DNA of 64,000 bases, from assembly GCA_902806595.1 (NCBI GenBank), contig CADCXC010000037.1:1674001-1738000 (forward strand), read 5' to 3'. Under the pieces are notes generated by a model. The model was not told where the DNA came from and did not search any database. It saw only the letters and a list, made by a program, of their open reading frames with translations. How positions within the stretch are numbered: position 1 is the first letter of the stretch; the number at the start of each line of letters is the position of its first letter. The position numbers and the translations under genes are program-made. The DNA is from Pyrenopolyporus hunteri. Taxonomy: Eukaryota; Ascomycota; Sordariomycetes; Xylariales; Hypoxylaceae. Shown in pieces: positions 43,515-53,583 of the stretch.

Positions 43515-46500
43515 ATTTTTAATTAATATTAATTTTAATAATTAATTAACGATATTAATCGAATAATTTAATTAAAAATATAATAATAATAATATTTCGA
43601 ATATTTTTTTAAATATTTTTAATAATTTAATTTAAAATAATAAATTTATTTTTAAATTTTTTTATTAATTTTAAAAAAAATATTATTATTAATAAATAAT
43701 TTTTTATTAAATATTTAAAATAATTTATTATATTTACGAATATTTATATTTTTATTATAATAAATAATTTAAAACGATTTTTAATCGTAATAATTTTCGT
43801 CGAATTAATTTTTATATTATTTTTTAAAATTAAAAAATTTAAAAATACGCTTTTTTATATAAATAATAATATTTTTTAAAAATTAAATAATAAATTATAT
43901 TCGATAAAATAATAAAATATTATAATAATATATTTATAAAAATATTTTATAATATCGATTTATATATATATATCGTTTAATAATTCGTTAACGAAATTTT
44001 AATATAATTTTAAAATTTTTTTTATTATAAATTAAAACGTTATTAAAACGTTATAAAAGTCGAAAAATATTACTTTTTATTAATATAATTTAAATAATAT
44101 TATAAATATTATTTTTTTAATAAAAAAAATAAATAAAAATATATTAAAAATCGTTTTTAAAATTTAAAAAAATATATTATTTATAATTTATAATTTTTTA
44201 AATTTAATTTATAACGTTAAATAAAAAATAAATATTTTTAATAATAATATTATTTAAACGATAATAATTAATATAAAATTATTAAATTATATTTTCGTCG
44301 ATTATTCGAAATTTAATAATTTCGTCGAAGGTTTTTTTCGAAATTAATAAAAATAATAAATTTTAAAAATTAATATTATTTTTTATATATAATTTTTTAT
44401 ATTTAAATAAAAAATTTCTTATAATTTTAATTTACGATAAATTATATCGTCGAAATAATAATTTTATTAAATTATAATCGTTTATATTTATTTAATATTA
44501 AATTTTTATTTTATTTTTTCGTTTAAATTTAATATTAAAAAATTTAAATATTTTTTTTTCGTAAAATTTAAAATAAAATAATATTTTAAAATTTTTAAAT
44601 ATTAATTTATATTATTTAATAAAAAAGGTTTTAATCGTCGAATAAATAATTTCGTAAATAATATAAACCGTCGTACGTTAATTTAAAATTAAAAAATATA
44701 ACGTCGATTTATTTACGAAATTATTTAAAATTAATTTTTCGTTAATAATATAAAATATTTTTTATTTATAAAAAATATTTTTATTTAAAATAAAATTTTT
44801 TAAAAAAATATTATTTAAAATAACGTTTATTAAAACGATAAATTAAAAGGTTAATTTATTAATTATTTCGAATTTAATTATAATTAAAACGTTATAATTA
44901 ATCGAAAAGTTTCGATTTTTTATATTTTTTATTTTAAATAATTAATTTATTTAATATCGTCGATAAAATATAATTAAAATTTTCGATATATAATAAATAA
45001 TATAATCGTAATTAAAAAATATTATAAAAATTTTATTTTCGAATAATTTTATTCGAAATAAATTATAAAAATTCTTTTAATTTTTTTATATTAATTTATT
45101 TTTTATATATAATAAAAATTATTTAAATACGTTTATTTATACGAAATAAACGTTATTATTTTATTTTTATATTATATTATCGAAAAATTTTTTAAATTTT
45201 TTATCGAAATCGAAATTTAATTCGATAATTAAAATTTTAAAAAAATTACGTTCGATTTTATCGATTTTATCGTTTTAAACGACTTCGACATTAAATTAAA
45301 CGTTATTTTTTTATTTACGAAAAAAATTTTTTACGCGATTATCGAAACGGATTTTTTAATCGTTTTTAAATAAAATTTTTTTAAAAGTAATTTTATCGTT
45401 TTTAAATTTTTCGTATTTATTTAAAAATCGTCGATTTTATTAAAAAAAACATTAACGATAATTTTTTATTTAATAATTTTTTTATCGTAATTAAAATATT
45501 TATTATTAATTATTTTAACGATATTTATAATATAATTTTCGTCGTTTATAATTATAATATAATAATTATCGAATTAAAAATTCGATATTATTATTATTTT
45601 AAATATAATTTTCGTCGTATTTAAAAGTTTAATTTATATTTTTTTAAATTTAATAAAAGTTATTTTCGAAACGTTAATATTATAAAAAAAAATAAAAATA
45701 TTTTATAATTAAAACGTAATTATCGAAATATTATAAATTTTCGATTCGATTATTATTATAATAATTAATTTAATATAATAAATAATTTTTTTTACGATTT
45801 ATATTATATTTTAAAATACGATATAATTATAAAAAAAAAATTAAACGTTCGATATATAAATACGTAAAATATTAATTAAAATTTCGCGATTTTAATATAA
45901 ATTATAATTTCGATAAAATAATTAATAAAATATTTTTTTTAAACGTCGTATAAAATTAATTATATTTTTATTTTAATAAAATAATAATATAACGAATAAT
46001 ATTATAAAATTAAATAATACGTAATATTTAAAAAATATTTAAAATATTATTTTTAAAAATATTATTTAAAAAAAATTTTAACTACGTAAATATATCGTAA
46101 TTTATTAAAAATCGTCGGTTATTTTTATAAATATTTAATTAATTTATAATTCGTAAAATATTAACGTTATTTTTAAACGATTTTAAATTTCGAAAAATTT
46201 ATTTATTATTATATAATTTATTTAAATTAATTTAAAATAAAAAAAAATTATTTTTTTTTTTTTATAACGATCGAAATTTATTATTTTAAAAAAAAATTAC
46301 CTTAAATTAAATTATTTTAACTTATTTTTTTTAATTAAAATTAATTAAATTTTTTTAATATATTTATTATAAATTTAATTTTTTATTAAAAAAACGTTTT
46401 ATATTAATAACGTTTATAAATCGTTACGTAAACGATAATAACGGTAATTTATATTTTTTTAATAAATAAAAATATTATTAATAACGAAAAAAAAAATTCC

Positions 46501-47053
46501 TTCGAAAGCAAAAATTAATAAAAAAAAAGTTAAAAATTAAATAAAAATTTTATATTAACGACGTAAATCGCCGCTTTTTAAATTTTATAAATATTTTAAA
46601 TTTATCGAAAAATTAATCGAATTAAATTTAAATATTAAATATTTTATTATTAAAACGATTTAAAATTTCGTTTCGTTTTTCGAATTTTTTAATAATATCG
46701 ATAATTAATTTATCGAAATATTCGTATATTTTTTTAATTATATTCGAATAATTTTTATTATTTTTATTTTAAATATTTTATAAAAAATTATTATTAACGT
46801 CGATAATAACGGATTTTTTACGAGAAGTTATTATCGATTATTATAATATTAATAAAAAAAAAATTAAAAAAAAATTTAAAAAAAAATATAAAAAATCGAA
46901 TAAATTTATATCTAAATTTAATATATATAAAATAAATCGATATTTAAACTTTTAAAAACGAAAATAAAAAATATTAATCGATCGAAAAATAAATAATTAA
47001 ATAAATATATATTTTATTATATTAAATAATTTATCGACATAAATAATTATTTA

Positions 47054-47233
47054 TATATTATTAATTTTATATTTTAATAACGTTTATAATTCGTTAATAT
47101 TTATATAAAATTAAATTATAAATAAAATATAAATATTATAAATTATTTAATTTTTTTAAATTTTAATAATCGATAAATATCGTTTTTATATTTTATATAA
47201 TAAAATTTAAATTATATAATTAAATATTTATAT
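47054..47233 (-). repeat. Outer element LTR (right copy)
   Basis: Direct-repeat partner of 34449-34628. Sequence to its right (47234-47370) regains non-CpG cytosines, marking the element edge. Confidence 0.8.
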
Positions 47234-47238
47234 AATTA

Positions 47239-48204
47239 ATAACGGTTATTTCAATAAAATTTAATTTTATTAAAATCGATTATATTTTATTTAATAACTT
47301 ACCTACTACGTTATACTTTATAAACTATTACCGTTACTTAACGTTTAATATAACGAAATAAAAATGTTACAATACACATAAAGCCCATCGTAAGGATATA
47401 CGGGAAGATAAACGTGTTCCCTAAGTTTTCAACAAGGGTTTATTATAGCTACGTTTTCAATCAAATAGTATTAAAGCATGTACCTGTTATGGTTTACACT
47501 ATAATAAACCACCTAGCTCATTGCTGGGAGAAGATGACCAGTTCATACAACAGCACTCATCCTACATTTATATTTGAATGAATTATACGATGACCTTACC
47601 TGGATTTTGAACAAAGGACTACGAGCAGCAAGCCAAAACGGGGATTATGAGCTCTCAAGCAACTCCTCATCGAGATGATGTTTCGTCTTATATTAAAGGA
47701 TCGACTGAAATTAACGTGATGTTGAATCAACGATAGGAAACAACGGACGATGGGAAATAACGAATGATAGGAAACAACGGAGGCGAGGTTGAGCTGCGCC
47801 TATGAGATAATCCAAGGAATATCCAGAGCTAAGAGAGCGTACACAAATATGAAAACCAAATATCCACATAACCTTAACCATCACCATACGCTCCAATATC
47901 GATAGCGTCCGTCGACTTATAAGAGAATGATAGAGTGTGCCGCAATCCTATCATCGAGGTAAAAGAGTGCTGTGATTTGTGATCGTACGTACCTAGGTAG
48001 GTAGCCAGAAAGGTGAAGGGATGTACCAGCATAGTCGGATTTAGGAAAGAGTGTATCGGCTGGTAGGGATATTCGAGTCGTCGTCGTCTTCGCTTTCTAG
48101 ACGGCCTGGGGTAATCTATTGTTTCTTCCCACAACGGGTAGGGTGCCGCCTTCAACTCCTCTACTACACCGGGCCATGCCGCGGCAGAGGCATTTGGGCC
48201 CCGT
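47239..48204. other. Right flank of the RIP island and 3' side of the C2H2 gene
   Basis: AT content falls to normal over 47234-47380. A three-unit 17-bp tandem repeat lies at 47732-47782. A minus-strand frame from 48218 down to 47874 abuts the stop of the zinc-finger gene in the +1 register and begins protein-like (see findings). A TACCTAGGTAGGTAG tract sits at about 47990-48004. Confidence 0.5.
47732..47782. repeat. 17-bp tandem repeat, three units
   Basis: Units GATAGGAAACAACGGAC, GATGGGAAATAACGAAT and GATAGGAAACAACGGAG; the first and third differ only at the last base. Confidence 0.85.
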
Positions 48205-49165
48205 TCAATGATTTTCATCTCGTTGAACTGGTGGGTACTGGGGAGCTTCTGGATGACATTTGATCAAATGTTTCCTAAGGGCCCCTTTGAGGATGAATCC
48301 TTTGGCGCCGACCCGGTCGCAGCCGTCTACGTGGCAAGGATACGGGGTCTCATCACGGGCGTCCTTCATGTGGTTGTAATAATCGGATATTCTCCTGAAG
48401 CCCCCAAACCGCGTAGACAATTGGGCTAGAGAGAATTCACATCCAATGTGGGGACAAAACTTACCGTACCCGGTAGTATGCATGCCAAAGTAGTGATAAA
48501 TCCTCTGAACCTTCTCTGGCTCGAATTTATGGTAATTCTCAAGGTGCTGGACGAAGTGGTCCCACCTCCGAAAGCCATGCTTGCCGCGGTGATGCTTACA
48601 GTACTTGCAATGGTATATGCGTCCACCTTCGCGGAAGGAATTGCAATGGCGTTTTAAGGTGTCAGCGCGAGAAAACCGTCCACCACAAGTGCACGCGATG
48701 GGCTTATGCCCTGACATTGCTCTATGGAGTTCAAGCTGCTTTTGATATTGGAACGACAAGCTGCATTCAGCGCATGAACGTTGAGGGATGTCAAGAGCTC
48801 GTCGATGTTCGCACGGGGCGGGGCTTCCTTGGTGGCTTTGTGGTTGTAGGACATGTTCATTATGAACGGTCGGTTCTCTAGAAGCGCTATGCGCCTCCGT
48901 AGTCGGGGTTGGGGAGCGGATCGAATGATTGGCGAGAGCGGAATTCAGCCAACACCTTTTTTGTTAGTCGGAGTTAAAAAAAAAAGCCTCACGAATCCGC
49001 AGGAGCTGCAGTGGCATCAGGCAGCAGCGAGGAGCCGGGGTCGGGAGCTGTGTTGTGCTCCTCTTGACCAATGAAAGGCGTGGTGTCCAAGCTGGCGAAG
49101 TCGAAGGCATACTCCTCGTTGTCCGACACTACATCGAAATCGAAGTCATTGAGGTAGTCCGACAT
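48205..49165 (-). CDS. C2H2 zinc-finger protein, possible transcription factor
   Basis: Model: exons 49165-48993 and 48955-48205, 307 residues. Exon 1 starts MSDYLNDFDFDVVSDNEEYAF, an acidic activation-like N-terminus, and would hit a stop without splicing. The intron (GTGAGG ... GACTAAC ... AAAAAG) is only 37 bp. Later in-phase acceptors at 48887 or thereabouts are possible but lie far from the branch site. Fingers: CAECSLSFQYQKQLELHRAMSGH, then CTCGGRFSRADTLKRHCNS, an irregular YHCKYCKHHRGKHGFRRWDHF...HLENYH, a CPHIGCEFS segment, and a last CHVDGCDRVGAKGF...HLIKCH. This arrangement is typical of fungal C2H2 proteins with atypical fingers ending HPEAPxY. It stops soon after at NH, with a suggestive +1 frame continuation downstream. 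Confidence 0.75.
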
Positions 49166-49909
49166 CTTGGCAAGATGAATTTTGTCAAGCGGCGAGAGTC
49201 GACGAGGGGGTCTGATTGGAAAGACGGTGCTAGTGACTGTAGTCGGAATAGGGATAGGGACTCGGGGGGGAGCGGTATATTTCTTTTGGACCTGCCGAAA
49301 ATCGACGCCACTTTAAGGGGCAGTGCGAGGGGTACATGAATAAATAGGGTGGAAGTCGTACATGTATTGTACATGCATCTAGAAGTGGCGTAAGTCGGTG
49401 AGATGAGCCTTGAGCTGATAGGTGGCCTGCCACTTCGTAGTCGCCCGGCTTGTAAGGCGCAACGCAAATAAGGGTGGGAGCCGGATCGAGACGAAGAGTT
49501 ACACAACATGATATTCAAGAGTTCCTATCAGAGATTGGACGAGCAACCTAAAAGGCCAAGGCTTCTGAGCAGAACTCTGCGGCCACTGCCGAATTAACGA
49601 CAGCAGAGGGCTGGACTTCTGGATATAAGGAAAAGGGGCTATGAGACGCGGGGCCGTGATAGAATTGTGCCTTCAGTGAGACGAGATAAAACAATGGGAA
49701 GGGATCACAAGACACAAGCACATTGATGAGAACGATGCAATAGCCAAGATGTATGCACTACCGTGGCCATAGCCTTCCTGTTTAACCCTGGTATGGCGGC
49801 TATCGATCAGCTATCCCTACGTAGTATAGAGATGGCAGACCTCCATGAAAAGCCTATCCGTACATGCATCCATCTATCCCCTCCTAATTCAGTACCTACC
49901 TAGTCAAAT
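49166..49909. other. Intergenic between C2H2 gene and AAA gene
   Basis: Promoter of the C2H2 gene and 3' flank of the AAA ATPase gene, both on the minus strand. The frame at 49129-49518 extends upstream of the C2H2 start in another register and is not protein-like. Confidence 0.5.
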
Positions 49910-52900
49910 TTACCGACCGGTCCGGACCCTCGCCTCCCGAGTATCCACAGCCTCGGGCGCGACTCCAAAGCCGATGCCCTTGCGCTTGCGGCGCCGTGCG
50001 GCTCCGCCGTCTCCGTACTTCTCATCGAACTTGCGGATCGCCGTCAGCGTCGCCATGTCCTCCGACACGCTGGCCCCGATCTCTCGGAGTGCCTTATCGA
50101 AGTGTCTACCCGCGAGGACCCGTCTCTTTCCGCCGTTGACGTCGCTATTACTGTCGGCGTTGCTCGCGTTTGATCCCTCCGGCTTCTCCTGCTCTTGCTG
50201 CTGCTGCTGTTGTTGTTCCAGCTCCAGCTGCTCCTTAACTGCGGCCATCGCCGCAGCCACGCACACGTTCTTAAGGTCCGACCCAGAATACAGCGGGGTG
50301 CGCTTAGCGATGTCATCGATCGACACCGTCTCGTCGAGAACCTCGTCCTTGAGGTGAATGCGGAGGATAGAGGCGCGGTCGGCCTCGAGCGGGAGGTCGA
50401 TGAGGATCTTGCGGGGGAGACGTCGGAGCACCGCCTCGTCCAGGTCGAAGGGCCGGTTCGTCGCCACCATGATGAAGGCTTTCGTCTTATCCATGCCATC
50501 CCACTCCCTCAGGAACTGGTTGATCGTCTCGCGCCGCGAGCCAAGGTCGCGCCGACCCCGCGCCCCGAGTAACGCGTCCGCCTCGTCGATAAAAATCACC
50601 AGGGGCTCCTTCTTCTTTGCTAGCTGGAACAGAGCCCGCACGTTTTTCTCGCTTTCGCCGACAAACTTGTTGTTGATGGATGCGCCCGATATCTCGATCA
50701 TGTTCGCCCCGCTCTCTTTAGCCACCGCTTTCGCTAACAGCGTTTTGCCTGTACCGGGAGGTCCATATAAGAGGCACCCTGGGATCCTATCCGTTGCGAG
50801 GACACCGTACGAGAAAGCCTCCGGTCTGATCAGAGAGAGCGTTGTGAGCATCTTGACTGACTCGATCGTCTCCTGGGGCGCATGGACGTCGTTGAATGTT
50901 GTGCGGATGTCTTCCGCATTCACGAGACCAGACTCGAGCTTTTCCTCGTGGTCCTCTTCTGAAGGGAGGAGTCTGCGCGGGTCGTAAGGGTCCTTGGTCT
51001 CTCTTCGCTGCTCCTTCTGCCTCGAGGCCTCCCTCTCGAAAAACTTCCTTTTTAGCTGCTCGAGCTTTTTGATGAGATCGATGGCTCTCTTCACGGACTC
51101 TATGTTGAACACGTCCGCTAAACCCCTGGAACGGCCGATTATCATACTCGCAATGCGGTACACCTCGCTAAGCGGCAAGACTGTGCTCCACCACGCACTT
51201 GGTAAATCTCTATAGTCTAATTCGATTAGCCCTATCTCCCCCGTGGTCGTTATCGCGGCCTCCGGTGCGGGTTCAACCATAGACGATAATATTCTTACGA
51301 GATTCTCGTCATTCTCCCTTATAAAGTCTCTCCTTTCAAGATATTGAAGTTTGATCCCGAATGTGGTCAGATTTGCCATCTTAGTTGGATTTTCACTATC
51401 GGTGGGCAGGTGGAGAGTAACCACTCGTTCTGTCGATTCGAGCTCTTTCAAACTATTTAGATAAGGCCTCGGCGCACCTTTAGTAGAGCAGGACCCAACC
51501 AGAGCGATTTGTCGACCATTGGCCCAGAGTCCGTCGACGATTTTCTGCAGCTTGCCTATAATCATAGCGCCACACCCCGAATCCATACTAAGGGCATTGA
51601 AGTCGTCTATGTGAACGATCAGCGGTCTTTGATCGGAAAGTTCGGAACTAGCGCAATGGATGAGTTCCTCTAAAGCCGTGTTCACTTTCAAGTCTTTCCA
51701 GAGGTCTTCGTTCTGCCCTCGGTTCGATCCATTTTGAAACTCATCCACCAGTGATGCGAATCTCTTGTTTTCCCTTTTCGGGTTTTCGCCGCGCACTACA
51801 ATGGCGTAGGGTATGCGTATATTTTCGGGCTCGTCGTTCTCCTCGTCTCCTGGAACGACTACTCTCGACCTCCCACTATTCTCTGCCGCCTTGTACCCTA
51901 GCTGCGATATTGCGCCGGGCAAGCGTACGACGTCCTGGCCGATATAACTACCGACGACGTGTGCGATATCAGAGGCCCTTAAATGCAAGACATCGGCTTC
52001 TAACCTAGAAGCAACGTGCCGCACGATTTCATGGGGTACGATATACCCACAGTAATCAGGAACGTTAATGACAGTGACAGGCCGTCGTAGATCTGTGCTT
52101 CTAAGATTTTCTGGGGCCTTGACCAAGAGGTCAGTGTTGACGAAGGCTACGATCTCTTCGATCAGCTCCTCGTCGAACCCACCCGCTATGGACGTTTCTA
52201 AGGAGTATTTCATGGTATTGTCGATTATCTGTTTGGCTTGACTCAGTAGTGGCGACGTAGCACCCGAGGCCAACATTCTCCCATGTACGAGGGCGGACAC
52301 CAGATCCGCAGAACTCGAAGTAGCACCTTTCCTATGCAATTCATCGACCGCATCGCTTCCATAGGCTGTCCGAGCCAATATGGCCGCGATCCAATAGGCA
52401 GCGGCAATCCATATATCGCCCTTTTTCTGAATCAACTCGTTATCGGGGCTAGACTCTAGAAAACTAAGAGCCTCACTCAGTGATTCCTCAGTCCATGCCG
52501 TAGCTTCGAGCAGATAAGCAATACGCGCATACATCTTGGGTGCCAGTTTCGGACGAGACAGTGCTTCCTCCATCATAATGCGCGCCTCTGCCTCATATAT
52601 CCGGCCAGCCGCGGCGCTCGCGTTTGTATCGCCATGGCGACTAACGGCCTTGGAGAGAAATGACTTGGGGACATGTAGAGGGGGGAGCTCTTCGGGTTTA
52701 CGACTTCGCAAGAGGCGATTCTTCAAGGAGCCATTGCCGGTTTTCTTGCGGGTCTGGCCTTCCTCGCTGGCCGTGGAGATGTTGTCTCCGAACAGGTTCT
52801 CGTCCCTATTGTCATTCTCACTGGCCCCGTTCTCCTTGTCCGGCTTACTTCCGTCGTCGCGCGGTCCAGGACTGCCATCATCAGCAGCTCTAGCGGGCGC

Positions 52901-52996
52901 TGAGGCGTGGAGATATCGACCGGGACGCGTCACCAAGGGCGGTTTCTGTAAGCTGAGTGCCGCTGAGCGAAAGGCACGCAGCGGCAGAGTATGCAT
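49910..52996 (-). CDS. Mitochondrial AAA ATPase with degenerate first and intact second module
   Basis: Single exon, 1028 residues from the first in-frame ATG at 52996; the frame opens further upstream but without ATG. The N-terminus MHTLPLRAFRSAALSLQKPP...GRYLHASAPARA is Arg/Ser-rich without acids, a classic mitochondrial presequence. An intact AAA domain has Walker A GPPGTGKT (745-752), Walker B VIFIDEADALL (D804, E805) and an arginine-finger region NRPFDLDEAVLRRLPRK. It looks closest to the Msp1/spastin (meiotic) clade. Around 460-510, LIVHIDDFNALSMDSGCGAMI...ALVGSCS resembles a Walker B/sensor region with no Walker A, a degenerate partner module. The C-terminal insert contains polyGln (QQQQQQQ). 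Likely an ATP-driven protein unfoldase or extractor of mitochondria; the substrate is unknown. Confidence 0.85.
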   Translation of the reverse strand: MHTLPLRAFRSAALSLQKPPLVTRPGRYLHASAPARAADDGSPGPRDDGSKPDKENGASENDNRDENLFGDNISTASEEGQTRKKTGNGSLKNRLLRSRKPEELPPLHVPKSFLSKAVSRHGDTNASAAAGRIYEAEARIMMEEALSRPKLAPKMYARIAYLLEATAWTEESLSEALSFLESSPDNELIQKKGDIWIAAAYWIAAILARTAYGSDAVDELHRKGATSSSADLVSALVHGRMLASGATSPLLSQAKQIIDNTMKYSLETSIAGGFDEELIEEIVAFVNTDLLVKAPENLRSTDLRRPVTVINVPDYCGYIVPHEIVRHVASRLEADVLHLRASDIAHVVGSYIGQDVVRLPGAISQLGYKAAENSGRSRVVVPGDEENDEPENIRIPYAIVVRGENPKRENKRFASLVDEFQNGSNRGQNEDLWKDLKVNTALEELIHCASSELSDQRPLIVHIDDFNALSMDSGCGAMIIGKLQKIVDGLWANGRQIALVGSCSTKGAPRPYLNSLKELESTERVVTLHLPTDSENPTKMANLTTFGIKLQYLERRDFIRENDENLVRILSSMVEPAPEAAITTTGEIGLIELDYRDLPSAWWSTVLPLSEVYRIASMIIGRSRGLADVFNIESVKRAIDLIKKLEQLKRKFFEREASRQKEQRRETKDPYDPRRLLPSEEDHEEKLESGLVNAEDIRTTFNDVHAPQETIESVKMLTTLSLIRPEAFSYGVLATDRIPGCLLYGPPGTGKTLLAKAVAKESGANMIEISGASINNKFVGESEKNVRALFQLAKKKEPLVIFIDEADALLGARGRRDLGSRRETINQFLREWDGMDKTKAFIMVATNRPFDLDEAVLRRLPRKILIDLPLEADRASILRIHLKDEVLDETVSIDDIAKRTPLYSGSDLKNVCVAAAMAAVKEQLELEQQQQQQQEQEKPEGSNASNADSNSDVNGGKRRVLAGRHFDKALREIGASVSEDMATLTAIRKFDEKYGDGGAARRRKRKGIGFGVAPEAVDTREARVRTGR

Positions 52997-53583
52997 CCGG
53001 AGAATTGGCGCTCGGCGTGAGCGGGGGAATGCATAGCCTGCGATCTTGTAAGAAAAGGTCCAGGAAAATTCCAAATGTTTGCCGTCAGAAAATGTTCCGA
53101 AGTTTGTCCTGGTCCGAGCGTTCGCTCCCACACACCGATCGCCGACGCTGACCGACCGACGCCGACTGATGGGGACGTCGGATCGACGAGATAATTACGT
53201 AAGGTCGGGTATTGACGTATCTACCTACCCTATCTACTAAGATACCTAGGTACCCAGGTACATAGGTAGGTACTTACATGTGGGTACCACCTAAGGCACG
53301 GATCCATTTACAGCAATTAGGGGGATGAAGGCCTACTGCTACTTATCCCATCCCTCCCCTATTATCATGTTCTATCACATATCCCATCCATAACTCTCCC
53401 ATGTTCGCCTTTTAGACAGTATAATACTAGGTAAGCACCAGGTATGTATCACTTATGTACTGTCTATGGCAATTGCCTAGGTAGTTATCAGATAAGTAAA
53501 TCATAATAACATCGGATCATTCATTCACTCCCATAACGAGTCTAGGACTGGTTTTCCGCAACGCCACGCTCAATGCACCTGTA
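52997..53583. other. Intergenic: AAA promoter and Mms22 3' flank
   Basis: Contains a dense TACCTAGGTACCCAGGTAC tract (about 53220-53290) and nothing else recognised. Confidence 0.5.

Larger units (their letters stand above)
34449..47233 (-). mobile_element. Outer LTR retrotransposon, RIP-inactivated, interrupted by two insertions
   Basis: Direct repeats 34449-34628 and 47054-47233 (180 bp, offset 12605) bound the block. Flanks share AATTA/TAATTA (34443-34448 and 47234-47238 with neighbours), consistent with a target duplication, although the exact edge is ambiguous in such AT-rich DNA. Subtracting the inner element and foldback element with their duplications leaves about 5.7 kb, a normal LTR-element size. 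Right after the left LTR comes TATTTTTTTTCG, whose complement is a polypurine tract. This places the element on the minus strand, as does the T-rich plus strand over 43.5-47 kb. All coding capacity is destroyed, so Copia versus Gypsy cannot be read. Confidence 0.75.
34380..47300. other. RIP-saturated AT-rich island
   Basis: Except for the foldback element at 42746-43514, this block is overwhelmingly A and T with no intact gene. Surviving C and G sit almost only in CpG. In lines 34981-35040 and 35101-35160, for example, every C is followed by G. C-to-T change on both strands is what repeat-induced point mutation leaves. Such blocks are normally methylated heterochromatin in RIP-competent ascomycetes, although chromatin state is not visible here. 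Confidence 0.92.

Noticed and set aside
34380..47300. AT-rich block as a centromere, mitochondrial insert or AT-rich foreign DNA
   Set aside because: Two nested LTR pairs with target duplications and paired C-to-T/G-to-A differences explain it as RIPed transposons; a centromeric role cannot be excluded but is not needed.
52997..53131. 45-codon N-terminal extension of the AAA ATPase
   Set aside because: Starts at GTG and contains no ATG; the ATG at 52996 gives a good mitochondrial presequence.
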